Positions 7,372 to 16,907 of a stretch of 40,427 nucleotides of DNA are shown here, piece after piece. A model generated the notes under the pieces. It was not told the DNA's origin. It did no database searches and saw only the letters and a program-made list of their open reading frames with translations. A program made the translations under genes and the position numbers. The stretch comes from JAWLFI01 sp964525165 (GTDB lineage Bacteria; Bacteroidota; Bacteroidia; Chitinophagales; Saprospiraceae). Where the stretch lies: the NCBI GenBank assembly GCA_964525165.1, contig CAZGGG010000026.1, positions 1 through 40,427 of the forward strand, given 5' to 3'. Numbering within the stretch: position 1 is the first letter of the stretch; the number at the start of each line of letters is the position of its first letter.

Positions 7372-9105
7372 CTATCGAACCAAGGTGACAGTGCCATATT
7401 CCTGTTGGTCGGTATTGTTGCCGAGATAAAAATAAGTCAGCAGGTAGGTATAGACCCCTGTTGGTGCCAGGCGACCATTCCAGGTTCCATCCCATGCCTC
7501 AAAAGGCGACTCACTTTCAAATATTTGAGTACCCCAACGATCGAAAATCTGAAACCGGAAATCTGAATGATAGCATTCGCCTTCCGGCAAAAACAAGTCA
7601 TTGATATTATCTCCGTTCGGGCTGAAAATATTCGGAATGAACCAATTGCAGGAGCAATCCTGGAAATCGACATTAAAGGTGTACTCAAACATGCGATTAC
7701 AAACCATCCACTCTATAGTATAGCTTCCATCTAAAGTGATGCGCCATGGATTAGGCACCGGGTCGCCATTGTAGGTGAAGCTTTCGTCCAAATTGTGATT
7801 AATGATATAAACAGAATCGCATACGATGGAGCTGTCCGGGAAACGCGCAGATAAATCTTCGGCTCCGGGTCGGCACATAATGTCCTCAGGAGGGAAAGCA
7901 CTGTAAGTTACTTCCGGCACTGAAGTTACAGCCCAATCTCTTGCTATAACCGTCCCCGTTTGTTCTTGTCCGATAGGGGAGCTCACTGAACCGGCATTCA
8001 GACTGACGGGCAACACGCAGTCATTCATAGGATTTAAGCGAGCAATAATATCATCATTTCCGTTAGGCAAAGAGGAGCCTGAATACAACCAATTCCCATT
8101 CAGATCCAGAGCAAATTCTCCGAGAAAACTCTCTACTGCTGCATCCAGAACGTAAGCATCTACCGGATTGCCGGCTTCATCAACAGATGCAAAAATGATC
8201 TCTGCTCCATTAAAACCCGTTTCCAAAAGCATGTCAAAGCCTTCAGCTGTTCGCTCCAATCGGACGTATTGGAAATTGGTATTGTAGGTGTAGCTTCGAT
8301 GCCATTGGAGTTGGAAGTTGGTATATTTTAGAAAGTTGGCTTCCCCATCATTGGCAGTGACATAAGCTAGATAGACATCATCACCTTCCATATATATAGC
8401 CCCATCACCCATGAGTGCATCGGGAAGGAAAATCCAATTCAAAGTATTTGTAGAAAGATCAAATACCCTGAGCTCTTTTCCTGTTTTGAGGGCTATCCGA
8501 TCCGCCTCTGCCCAATGGACGATCGCATCATCATCATAGGGGCCTGCAGTTTCTTCTCTGATTTGTTGTCCATTGAAGTCTACCTCTAAGAATCCAATTT
8601 CATCAGCACCTCCTGTATCATGCGCAAAGACAATCATTAATGTATTTCCGGAAGGGGATGCTTCGAGCGCCCAAGCCTCAGAAGTGCGACCTAATTCGAT
8701 TTGGTAGGAGCGCAAGAGGTCCCCGTTCGGACCCACCCAGTGCAGGTAAAACTCATCCTGACCTCGACTTTGCAAAATCCCAATGCGGCCATTGTTCAAC
8801 ACGGCCATGTCCACCAGGCGCTCGTTGGGGTCGTTGGTTTCCAGCCCGAGCTTCCAATCCACCCCACCTTCGCAATTGTAGCGGGCCAGCAAAGTATAGA
8901 CATCAAAGGCTCCTTGCAGTTTGCGGACTTCAAAAGCGGTGTAAAAAGCGTCTCCATCCGTCGGATCTGCTGCAATCTTATTGGTCAACTCTCCTAAGGT
9001 CGTAGGAACATTAGAATAAAATGTTTGTGACTGTGATTGAGCTGTGATGGATGTTGCCGATAATAAAATACCCCATATGATCCAAGCTACACCCCACTTC
9101 TTCAT
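7372..9105 (-). CDS. secreted protein with T9SS type B (CHU_C) C-terminal domain
   Basis: 577-residue exported protein. A signal peptide ends near TAQSQ (about residue 22). The central region (about 30-470) has no motif I recognise; its repeated short beta-strands and phrases such as 'NNGRIGILQSRGQ' suggest a beta-propeller-like fold. The last ~95 residues are a clear gliding-motility-associated CHU_C domain: FIPNIFSPNGDNINDLF, FDRWGTQIFES, WDGTWNG, PTGVYTYLL and a final VTLVR. This is the type B sorting signal of the type IX secretion system, which exports proteins across the outer membrane. The gene starts 5 nt after the ileS stop and may be co-transcribed with it, which is an odd pairing. 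The function of the cargo is unknown. Confidence 0.85.
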   Translation of the reverse strand: MKKWGVAWIIWGILLSATSITAQSQSQTFYSNVPTTLGELTNKIAADPTDGDAFYTAFEVRKLQGAFDVYTLLARYNCEGGVDWKLGLETNDPNERLVDMAVLNNGRIGILQSRGQDEFYLHWVGPNGDLLRSYQIELGRTSEAWALEASPSGNTLMIVFAHDTGGADEIGFLEVDFNGQQIREETAGPYDDDAIVHWAEADRIALKTGKELRVFDLSTNTLNWIFLPDALMGDGAIYMEGDDVYLAYVTANDGEANFLKYTNFQLQWHRSYTYNTNFQYVRLERTAEGFDMLLETGFNGAEIIFASVDEAGNPVDAYVLDAAVESFLGEFALDLNGNWLYSGSSLPNGNDDIIARLNPMNDCVLPVSLNAGSVSSPIGQEQTGTVIARDWAVTSVPEVTYSAFPPEDIMCRPGAEDLSARFPDSSIVCDSVYIINHNLDESFTYNGDPVPNPWRITLDGSYTIEWMVCNRMFEYTFNVDFQDCSCNWFIPNIFSPNGDNINDLFLPEGECYHSDFRFQIFDRWGTQIFESESPFEAWDGTWNGRLAPTGVYTYLLTYFYLGNNTDQQEYGTVTLVR

Positions 9106-9110
9106 CTGTA

Positions 9111-12100
9111 TTATTTTGTTTTTTCTATGTTCATATGAATACGGATACCATCAATAAGTTCAATGCTTTCTCCTCCGGTTTTCAATTCTTCGATGGAATC
9201 GCCTAAAACTTCTTGTTTGATATAAGATCCAAAAAACTTGATCGCATCTTGCACGGCCTCATGCTGTTCTATCTGTATGTTGATGCGATCTGTTACATTA
9301 AAGTCTTTATCCTTTCTCATATTCTGAATGCGATTGACTAATTCGCGAGCCATTCCTTCTGCCAGTAGTTGCTCATTCAATTGAATATCTAATGCTACGG
9401 TCAATCCGGCATCAGATGCTACCTGCCATCCGGGAATATCTTCAGACTTGATCTCCAGGTCATCTGCGTTCAGTTCATAGCTTGTACCGTTGAGCTCTAG
9501 TGTAAACGTTCCTTCCTGCTCGATCTTTTGAATATCTGCATCAGTAAATTGGGCGATGGCTGCATTTGCAGCTTTCATATCTTTACCTAAGCGTTTTCCT
9601 AAAACTTTGAAGTTCGGTTTCGCACTTTTCTTAATGACACCCGAAGCGTCATCGACATATTCAATGGTTTTAATATTCACTTCCTGAAGAATGAGGTCTT
9701 CGATCTTTTGGACCTGCTCTTTGAAAGTGTCATTCATCACCGGCAATAAAATCTTATTCAAAGGCTGTCTTACCCTGATATTTTCTTTCTTGCGCAAAGA
9801 GAGTACGAGCGAAGAAATGCGTTGTGCATAATCCATTCGCTCTTCCAGATCTTTCTGAATCACAGCCTCCTGAACTTCCGGGAAGTCAGATAAATGAATA
9901 GAGTCATGTGTTTCTAGCTTGCTGGCACCGTTGAGTTGTCGGTATAACCAATCTGCGTAGAAAGGTGAAATAGGAGCCATCAATTTCGCTACAGTGACCA
10001 GACATTCATACAATGTTTGGTAAGCGGCAATCTTATCTTGTTGGTAATCCCCTTTCCAGAAGCGTCTTCTGCTTTGGCGCACATACCAGTTACTTAAATG
10101 ATCGATGACAAAGTCTTGTATCAGTCGGCCGGCAGTTGTTGGTTCATAATCAGAATATGCTGCATGCACCTCTTGGGTCAGGGTGTTCAGTAATGAAATG
10201 ATCCATTGGTCAATTTCCGGACGCTCTTTTACCGAAAGGTAATCCTCCTGAAAGCTGAATCCATCGATATTGGCATAGAGCGCAAAGAAGTTGTAGGTAT
10301 TGTGCAGCGTTCCGAAGAATTTACGGCGGACTTCATCAATTCCTTCCAGATCGAATTTTAAATTATCCCAGGGTTGGGCATTGGTGATCATGTACCAACG
10401 GGTGGCATCAGCCCCATAAGTCCGTAAAGTTTCAAAAGGCTCAACGGCATTGCCCAATCGCTTGGACATTTTCCGGCCATGTTTGTCTTGCACCAGCCCA
10501 TTCGACACGACATTTTTGTAAGCTACACTGTCGAAAGCCATGGTGGCAATAGCGTGTAAAGTATAGAACCATCCGCGCGTTTGATCTACTCCTTCAGCGA
10601 TAAAATCGGCCGGGAAATTAGCCTTGAACTTGTCTTCATTTTCGAAAGGGTAGTGCCATTGGGCATAGGGCATGGAACCGGAATCGAACCACACATCGAT
10701 CAAATCCTCTTCGCGTTTCATGGCCTGGCCTTGCTCTGATACCAAAACCACTTCGTCAATATAAGGTCGGTGGATGTCTTTGGGCAAGCTTTGCTGAAGC
10801 CCCAAGGCCTGATTGGCTTTTTGGATTTCAGCTTCTAATTCGGCTAAAGAACCGATGCATTTTTCTTCTGATCCGTCTTCTGTTCTCCAGATGGGTAGAG
10901 GGATGCCCCAGAATCGTGAGCGGGACAAGTTCCAATCCTGCAANNNNNNNNNNNNNNNNNNNNNNNNNNNNNNNNNNNCAGGTGCCGAATCTTTTTTCGC
11001 CGGTATGGCTGGGCTTCCAATTGATGGTGTGATTGAGTTCTACCATGCGCTCTTTGGCTTTGGTTGCTCGGATGAACCAACTATCCAAAGGATAATAGAG
11101 CACAGGCTTGTCTGTACGCCAACAATGTGGATAGTTGTGCTCATATTTCTGCACATTGAATGCCTTATTATCTTGCTTTAATTGCACCGCAATATCGATA
11201 TCCACATTTTGGAAATCCTCGCCTTCGTCTTTATAGTCTTTAACATATCGGCCGGCATAATCCGTAACCGCCTCCACAAATCGACCTTGTGGATCCACTA
11301 AGGTCAAAGAACCGAAGCCATATTCTTTAGCAATTTTCTGGTCATCCGCACCAAAAGAAGGCGCGATATGGACCACTCCGGTACCATCTTCTGTAGACAC
11401 ATGATGCCCGATCAGAATCTTAAAAGCATCTCCATCCTCAGGCTGAACATACGGCAATAGTTGTTCGTAAGCGATCCACTCCAATTGAGCCCCTTTAAAG
11501 CTGTCGAGGATTTTATAAGGAATCACTTTTTGGCCGGCTTCGTAGCTGTCCATCTCCATTTCAGCCCCTTCCGCTTTGAAGTATTGCCCCATCAGGTCTT
11601 TAGCGATAATCACATTTACCGGAAGGTGGGTGTATGGGTTGAAAGTTCGAATCAATACGTAGTCGATCTTTTTTCCAACAGCTAAAGCCGTATTGGAAGG
11701 AAGTGTCCAGGGAGTGGTCGTCCAGGCCAGGGCGTACACATCGCCCTCATTTACTTGCTCATACAACCAGTCTGATTTTTCATTTCTGACAATCTTGAAT
11801 TGGGCGGTCACAGAGGTGTCCTTCACTTCTCGATAGGCTCCCGGCTGATTTAATTCATGGGTGCTCAGACCGGTACCGGCTGCCGGGGAAAAGGGCTGTA
11901 TGGTATACCCTTTATACAGGTAATCTTTGTCGTACAGCTTCCGCAAAAGGTTCCATACCGACTCTATGTATTCATTTTCAAAAGTGATGTAAGGATGATC
12001 CAGATCGACCCAATAGCCCATTTTCCGGGTGATGTCATCCCAGAGGTCCTTATAACGCATGACCGTCTCGCGGCACTTTTGGTTGTATTCATCGACAGTG

Positions 12101-12429
12101 ATCTTTTTCCCAATATCTTCTTTGGTGATGCCCAGTTCTTTTTCTACACTCAGTTCGATGGGCAGACCATGGGTATCCCAGCCTCCTTTTCGCTCCACTC
12201 TTTTACCCTGCATGGTTTGGAAACGACAGAAAAGGTCCTTGACCGTTCGCGCCATGACGTGGTGGATACCCGGTTTCCCATTGGCAGAAGGAGGACCTTC
12301 ATAAAACACAAAAGTGTTGTCTTCCGGTTTTTCATTTATGGATCTTTGGAAGATCTTTTCATTTTCCCAAAATGCGCCTATTTCCTGATCGACCTTCGGC
12401 AGGTCGAGTTGTTTTTCTTCTTTGAACAT
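9111..12429 (-). CDS. ileS: isoleucyl-tRNA synthetase, interrupted by an assembly gap
   Basis: Class I aminoacyl-tRNA synthetase charging tRNA-Ile. The HIGH-type motif is GIHH (54-57 from the chosen start), as in the eukaryote-like IleS clade common in Bacteroidota; KMSKR lies near residue 645 after gap closure. The editing (CP1), anticodon-binding and C-terminal domains are present. A run of 35 N (10944-10978) separates two parts that lie in different frames. The left part ends RFGT plus TG, the right part begins LQDWNLSRSRF. The family sequence between them is W-L-E-N, so about 10 nt are really missing and the frame change is an artefact, not a mutation. The total would be about 1097 residues, normal for the family. 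ATG 12429 is chosen over the upstream in-frame start at 12507 because a TATTTTTG element (12462-12469) lies between them. Confidence 0.93.
10944..10978. other. assembly gap (35 N) inside ileS
   Basis: Unknown bases. Conserved IleS sequence on both sides predicts that the true missing length is about 10 nt (completion of a Trp codon plus Leu-Glu-Asn), not 35. Confidence 0.9.
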
Positions 12430-12461
12430 GTCGTAGATCGTTTGATTCCTCAAAGGAGGTG

Positions 12462-12469
12462 CAAAAATA
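12462..12469 (-). promoter_or_regulatory. -7 element for ileS
   Basis: TATTTTTG fits TAnnTTTG and lies 32 nt before the preferred ileS ATG. No good -33 TTTG is found at the right spacing. Confidence 0.45.
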
Positions 12470-12554
12470 GGGAATCGCAAGGGAATAAAGGAATGAGTAA
12501 ACACCAAGCTTGACTCGGTGCTCTAACTAAATACCGGAATAAAAGGAAACATTC

Positions 12555-12562
12555 TATTTTTG
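12555..12562 (+). promoter_or_regulatory. -7 element for the 12590 operon
   Basis: TATTTTTG fits TAnnTTTG, 27 nt before the ATG at 12590, divergent from the ileS element about 90 bp away. The -33 region is poor. Confidence 0.45.
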
Positions 12563-12589
12563 TATTTCGTTATCATCAAAACAGCGCCT

Positions 12590-12850
12590 ATGATCGCATC
12601 CATAGAGATCAGTTTATATCCATTATCACAAGAATATAAGGAAACGGTAAAAGATTTTATTCGTCGATTACAAGCGTATGAATTCCTGGATGTACGTCCC
12701 AATGGAATGAGTACACAGGTGTTCGGACCCTATGAAAAATTGATGGAAGTGCTGACAAAAGAAATGAAAGAAGAGTTTCTATCCGTACACTCGTCGATGT
12801 TTTTGCTAAAAATCGGAAAAGGCAACCTCTCTGACCAGCCGGAAATTTGA
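12590..12850 (+). CDS. YkoF/MTH1187-like thiamine-binding-fold protein
   Basis: 86-residue soluble protein. The sequence MIASIEISLYPL, then a helix (DFIRRLQAY), then GMSTQVFGPYEKLMEVL and KEMK, follows the ferredoxin-like pattern of the YkoF/MTH1187 family, which binds thiamine, hydroxymethylpyrimidine or related small molecules. The binding role is family knowledge; the ligand here is not known. The ATG at 12590 is preferred over a TTG at 12560, because the latter lies inside the -7 element. It is the first gene of a likely operon with two secreted paralogues (5 nt gap to the next). No thiamine gene or riboswitch is nearby, so a vitamin role is not supported by context. Confidence 0.65.
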   Translation: MIASIEISLYPLSQEYKETVKDFIRRLQAYEFLDVRPNGMSTQVFGPYEKLMEVLTKEMKEEFLSVHSSMFLLKIGKGNLSDQPEI

Positions 12851-12855
12851 TCAGT

Positions 12856-13293
12856 ATGCGAAAAGCTTGGATATATTTCATCTTGGCCTTGTCGATGTCC
12901 TTTTGGGTTCAGGCACAAACGAATGCCTGGGGTACCTTAATGCTCACCCAATTTGAAAAGGAGTACAAAGAAGATTGGGGGATGGAGGTGGATAAGCCGA
13001 TTTTTTCGCCGGCTCTGGAGGCCATGGAAGGTACAAAGATCGATTTGCATGGATATATTATTCCCATAGAAGGAAGAAAATCTCAAGCTCACTTCATGTT
13101 TTCCGCTTTTCCGGTCAATATGTGTTATTTCTGTGGAAAGGCAGGACCGGAATCTGTGATTGAAGTCTTTATGAAAGATGGTGAAAAGGTTACCTTTACA
13201 GATGAAAAGATCTGGCTCAGTGGCCAGTTGAAATTAAATGCATTTGATCCAACCAGCAGTATATATGTCCTTGAGCAAGCCGAGTTACACTAG
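12856..13293 (+). CDS. small secreted protein with CxxCGxAGPE motif, copy 1
   Basis: 145-residue exported protein. A signal peptide ends at VQAQ (about residue 21). The mature part has two recognisable blocks: KIDLHGYIIPIEG, and MCYFCGKAGPESVIEV around two cysteines spaced CxxC. It is paralogous to the next gene. Both resemble the DUF3299-like proteins of Bacteroidota, which have a small beta-rich domain with a GY/GF-I-x-P-x-E strand; the CxxCGxAGPE motif could bind a metal or form a disulphide. No function is known. ATG 12856 (MRKAWIYF) is preferred to a TTG three codons upstream because it gives a normal signal peptide. Confidence 0.7.
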   Translation: MRKAWIYFILALSMSFWVQAQTNAWGTLMLTQFEKEYKEDWGMEVDKPIFSPALEAMEGTKIDLHGYIIPIEGRKSQAHFMFSAFPVNMCYFCGKAGPESVIEVFMKDGEKVTFTDEKIWLSGQLKLNAFDPTSSIYVLEQAELH

Positions 13294-13723
13294 AATCCTT
13301 TTTTTCTTACTGGCCTTCACCCTTACGGGAAATGTAATGGCGCAAAAAGACTTATGGAAAACCTTGGCCAAAGTGACTTACAAAAAGGAAATGGATGAGT
13401 TTTTAGGTTTTAAGATCGACAAACCGGTATTCAGTCAACAAATACAAGATTTAGAAGGCACCACGGTGACGATTAAAGGATTCATTATTCCTGTAGAAGG
13501 GTACAAGAGTCATAAGGAGTTTGTGTTTTCCGCTTATCCTTATAATATGTGTTTCTTCTGTGGGGGTGCCGGTCCGGAAACCGTCATGGAAGTCGAAGCC
13601 TCCGAACCCATAGAATATACTGCAGAGTCTATTATTATTCGGGGTACTCTTCGGTTGAATGGGGACGATATTAACAATTTGATGTACCAGTTGGAAGAGG
13701 CCGTGCAGGTGGAGGGTTTTTAG
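13265..13723 (+). CDS. small secreted protein with CxxCGxAGPE motif, copy 2
   Basis: 152-residue paralogue of the preceding gene, overlapping it by 29 bp in another frame. The signal peptide ends at VMAQ. It shares a KPVF-type N-terminal segment, TVTIKGFIIPVEG, and MCFFCGGAGPETVMEV with the CxxC pair. The C-terminal RLNGDDINNLMYQLEEA matches the end of copy 1 (LKLNAFDPTSSIYVLEQAE), so the two are full-length duplicates, not domain fragments. The overlap implies translational coupling. The ATG at 13265 (MSLSKPSYTRILFF) gives a good signal peptide; an in-frame ATG at 13238 would lengthen the overlap and spoil it. The family is DUF3299-like at best; role unknown. Confidence 0.7.
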   Translation: MSLSKPSYTRILFFLLAFTLTGNVMAQKDLWKTLAKVTYKKEMDEFLGFKIDKPVFSQQIQDLEGTTVTIKGFIIPVEGYKSHKEFVFSAYPYNMCFFCGGAGPETVMEVEASEPIEYTAESIIIRGTLRLNGDDINNLMYQLEEAVQVEGF

Positions 13724-13783
13724 TTTTGGAGCAAATCCTATTGTTGGCCTGTAGCGATTTAGTTGTTTTAAAACCATCTCATC

Positions 13784-14236
13784 ATGAAAAATATATTTGA
13801 TAAAAAGGTGACTGAAGAAGTTATCGGCCGCATTCAGAAGCTGACACCTGAAACGCAACCACAATGGGGCAAAATGTCGGCCGATCAAATGCTGGCGCAT
13901 TGCAATGTGACTTATGAATTCGTATACGAAGATAAACATCCAAAGCCCAGAGGTTTGATGAAATGGCTGATTAAGACATTCGCAAAGAATATGGTGGTGA
14001 GTGAAAAGCCTTATAAAAGAAACAGTCGGACATCCCCCGAATTTATTATGACGGAGGCTAAGAATTTTGAAGCTGAAAAGGAAAGATTGGTCGACTATCT
14101 CACAAGAACTCAAGAGCTAGGAGAGGATTTTTTTGACCAAAAAGAGTCCCATTCTTTCGGAAAATTATCCAAGAAAGAGTGGAGCAATATGTTTTATAAA
14201 CACCTGGATCATCATCTTACACAGTTTGGAGTCTGA
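13784..14236 (+). CDS. DUF1569 (DinB-superfamily-like) protein
   Basis: 150-residue soluble protein recognised by its ends. Near the N-terminus the block PQWGKMSADQMLAHCN contains the His of the DinB/YfiT-like four-helix fold. The C-terminal block FGKLSKKEWSNMFYKHLDHHLTQF is the signature of DUF1569, with histidines that would complete a metal site. DinB-superfamily proteins include thiol-dependent S-transferases and many uncharacterised metal-binding bundles; nothing here indicates a substrate. It follows the second CxxCGxAGPE gene by 60 bp and may be the last gene of that operon. The 216 bp after it contain only the promoter of the next gene. Confidence 0.8.
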   Translation: MKNIFDKKVTEEVIGRIQKLTPETQPQWGKMSADQMLAHCNVTYEFVYEDKHPKPRGLMKWLIKTFAKNMVVSEKPYKRNSRTSPEFIMTEAKNFEAEKERLVDYLTRTQELGEDFFDQKESHSFGKLSKKEWSNMFYKHLDHHLTQFGV

Positions 14237-14406
14237 GGAAAGATCCATCAATCCCACTTAGTATTCAGATGCTCCCCAAATACATTTGCTCAAGAAAATG
14301 AGCCCCTCCTTGTCAACCTTATCATTTTTTTCTTCGTATTCTTTACAGATGGATTAGGTAGATGTACGAGGAAACTGAATGAGGATCGTTTAGCAGTTAT
14401 TCTTAG

Positions 14407-14436
14407 TTTGAAACATTTCTTCATCTATACTTTTTG
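14407..14436 (+). promoter_or_regulatory. likely promoter for the T9SS beta-propeller gene
   Basis: TTTG (14407-14410) and a -7 region TATACTTTTTG (14426-14436) have close to the usual Bacteroidota spacing, with one extra base in the -7 element. The ATG is 17 nt downstream. Confidence 0.4.
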
Positions 14437-14452
14437 CTTTTAAAATAGGACT

Positions 14453-16891
14453 ATGGATAAGCTTTTACTTTTGATCGTTGGGAGTCTCTTTGCTGTAATA
14501 TTGACAAGTTGTGGGTATGAATCCGATCAGGTTTCCCGGAAGGATTCAGAGTCTTACACGGGGGATCCGGGCTTCGAGGAAGACCTCAAAATCATGAAAA
14601 TAGAGCAAGGCATAAAGGTTCCTTCCGACTACAGGAGCTTTTGGCGAGGTGAACAAATTCAATCCCGTTCAGCCAATTCACCTGTAGAGTCCGTTGTCGA
14701 ATTAGGACCCTTCAGAGTGGGAGGTAGAACGCGGGCCATCGTCGTAGACCGAACCAATAGGAATCATATTCTGGCCGGTTCTATTTCAGGAGGAATCTGG
14801 GAATCTTATGATGGAGGCCTTACGTGGAACCCGAAAGAAATAGCGGAAGACAATCTATCCATTACCCATATGGATCAGAGTACCTTGAACCCTAATCTCA
14901 TTTTTTACACTACAGGAGAAGTGACCGGCAACAGCGCCGGTATCGATGGTGTAGGCGTTTTTCGTTCCCTGGATAAGGGGCAAACGTTCGAATTGTTACC
15001 TGCAACTCAAACCAATGATTTTTTCCGAAGCTGGAGAGTGGCTTGCAGTCATGTGGACACCAATACGATTTATGTTGCTACTCGTTCGGGTTTATTCCGC
15101 TCTAATAATCTGGGTGAGGATTTTGAAACGGTCTTTTCAGGTCATGTTTCAGATGTAGAGCTGACCGATGAAGATGAAGTCTATATAGGAGTGGATGAAG
15201 ATGGGGTGTATTACTCCTCCAATGGGGAGGCTAATTCCTTTCAACGATTGACCATCGATAGTTTTCCGAATGAGTTGGGGCGTGTTGAAATTGCCCTATG
15301 CCCAAGTGATGACCGTACCCTCTATGTGTCCTATGAAGGCGCCATAGAGTCTTTTGATGGGATAGGGGGTGTATTCAAATCTTTGGATGCAGGCGACAAC
15401 TGGGAGTTATTGCCTGAAATTCCCTTCAGAACCGATTTTGCATGGTACACCAACACCTTGAAAGTAAGCGCTCAAGATTGTGATTTGGTTTTTGCAGGTT
15501 CGGTGGAAGCAGGTTATTATCTACCTCTCCAGGGATGGAGACAATGGGAGACAGGCTATGCAGATCAGCATGTTTTTGTAGAGGGCGTCGACTCGATTTC
15601 TTCTATGCTTGTCGGGAATGATGGGGGAATTTATGAGTTGGAGGTGAATCCACAAACAGGCATTCCCATTGCCAATACTCTGAAAGACCGTAATGATGGA
15701 TATGCGGTGACACAATTTTATACCGGAGCCGTCAGCGCTGAAGCCAAAGATTTTATGGGAGGGACTCAGGACAATGGTACCTGGCAGTTTTTTAATCCAC
15801 AAGATTCTTTCTTTAAAGTGTTTGGTGGAGATGGAGCGTTCTGTTATTTGGATCCTTCAGCCTCTACTTCCATAGTGTCTTTCCAAAGAGGTAATTTCTA
15901 TTTTTTGGAGTATGAAAACGGGTTTGTCGTGAATTGGTACGAAATACTTTTTGACTTGTCTGATTATGGTACTCCATACTTTATCAATCCGCTGTATTCA
16001 TCGAGTGTTGATTCTGAGACTTTATTCGTTCCTACCACAGAATCCATTGTGATCAGTCAGGATTTTGGAGGCTCGACATCCTCATTAGTCGAAGAGGTAA
16101 CACAGCCCTACGTGGTGAAAGACCGATTCAAGAGTCAAAAGCAATTGGTTTTTTATGCAGGAGGCAGAGGCTTGTTAAGGAGAATTGATGATGTTGCAGC
16201 GCATGATTCTTCAGAACGGGGAGTTGACCTTACGGCAAATATGCCCAGTCAATTAAGATCCGGTTTTATCCGAGATATTGAATTTGATCCTGTTCATGAC
16301 AGTATACTTTATGTAGGCTTCAGTACGCGTTCAGATGCTTCAAGGGTTTGGAAAGTAACGGATATTTATTCTGATCAACCTATGTGGGAATCCATAGGAG
16401 ATGGGCTCCCTCGATTCTTACCCGTCAATGATCTGCAATTTATAACGGCAAAGCCCTATACGCTCGTAGCCGGAACGGATTATGGATTGTACACTTATTC
16501 AGAGGGTGAATGGTTGAGAGAAGATCAAATACCTCCCGTGGTCATCTATCAGGTAAAGGAACGGGACACCAGTGAAATCTACGCTTTTACCCACGGCAGA
16601 GGTATTTTTAAACTAGACATGAAAGTAGATCCTCGAACCAGTGTCAAGAATGAAAGCCGTCCTGATTTCAGCCTATATCCCAATCCTGTAGCAGCCGGGC
16701 AGAATTTTTTCTGGAATACCGATCAATCTGTCACGGAAGTACAGCTTTATGATATGAAGGGCAGACTCGTAAAGCGCCTCATGGGATCAGGCCTGAATGC
16801 CGGTACGGCACCCGTACCTAAAGGTATATACCTTGTAGTGCTCAAGCAAGAGAGTGGCATACTCGCCAGACAGCAAATAGTCGTCCAATGA
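14453..16891 (+). CDS. Asp-box beta-propeller protein with lipobox and T9SS type A tail
   Basis: 812-residue exported protein. N-terminus: hydrophobic segment ending in the lipobox LTSC (C20), i.e. a signal peptidase II site. Body: a sialidase/Vps10-like multi-bladed propeller with Asp-box repeats such as SYDGGLTWNP, SLDKGQTFELL, SNNLGEDF and SLDAGDNWELL; no sialidase catalytic set (Arg triad, Tyr/Glu) is evident, so enzymatic activity is not claimed. C-terminus (about 738-812): FSLYPNPVAAGQNF, VQLYDMKGRLV, LNAGTAPVPKGIYLV, a standard T9SS type A sorting domain. Having both a lipobox and a T9SS tail is unusual, since T9SS cargo normally uses signal peptidase I and is re-anchored through its tail. 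It converges with phhA (16 bp between stops). Confidence 0.85.
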   Translation: MDKLLLLIVGSLFAVILTSCGYESDQVSRKDSESYTGDPGFEEDLKIMKIEQGIKVPSDYRSFWRGEQIQSRSANSPVESVVELGPFRVGGRTRAIVVDRTNRNHILAGSISGGIWESYDGGLTWNPKEIAEDNLSITHMDQSTLNPNLIFYTTGEVTGNSAGIDGVGVFRSLDKGQTFELLPATQTNDFFRSWRVACSHVDTNTIYVATRSGLFRSNNLGEDFETVFSGHVSDVELTDEDEVYIGVDEDGVYYSSNGEANSFQRLTIDSFPNELGRVEIALCPSDDRTLYVSYEGAIESFDGIGGVFKSLDAGDNWELLPEIPFRTDFAWYTNTLKVSAQDCDLVFAGSVEAGYYLPLQGWRQWETGYADQHVFVEGVDSISSMLVGNDGGIYELEVNPQTGIPIANTLKDRNDGYAVTQFYTGAVSAEAKDFMGGTQDNGTWQFFNPQDSFFKVFGGDGAFCYLDPSASTSIVSFQRGNFYFLEYENGFVVNWYEILFDLSDYGTPYFINPLYSSSVDSETLFVPTTESIVISQDFGGSTSSLVEEVTQPYVVKDRFKSQKQLVFYAGGRGLLRRIDDVAAHDSSERGVDLTANMPSQLRSGFIRDIEFDPVHDSILYVGFSTRSDASRVWKVTDIYSDQPMWESIGDGLPRFLPVNDLQFITAKPYTLVAGTDYGLYTYSEGEWLREDQIPPVVIYQVKERDTSEIYAFTHGRGIFKLDMKVDPRTSVKNESRPDFSLYPNPVAAGQNFFWNTDQSVTEVQLYDMKGRLVKRLMGSGLNAGTAPVPKGIYLVVLKQESGILARQQIVVQ

Positions 16892-16907
16892 GGAAGCTAT
16901 TAAACCA

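Noticed and set aside
9111..12507. ileS as a pseudogene or two separate genes
   Set aside because: The frame change coincides exactly with the N run, and family sequence on both sides joins perfectly if about 10 nt are missing.
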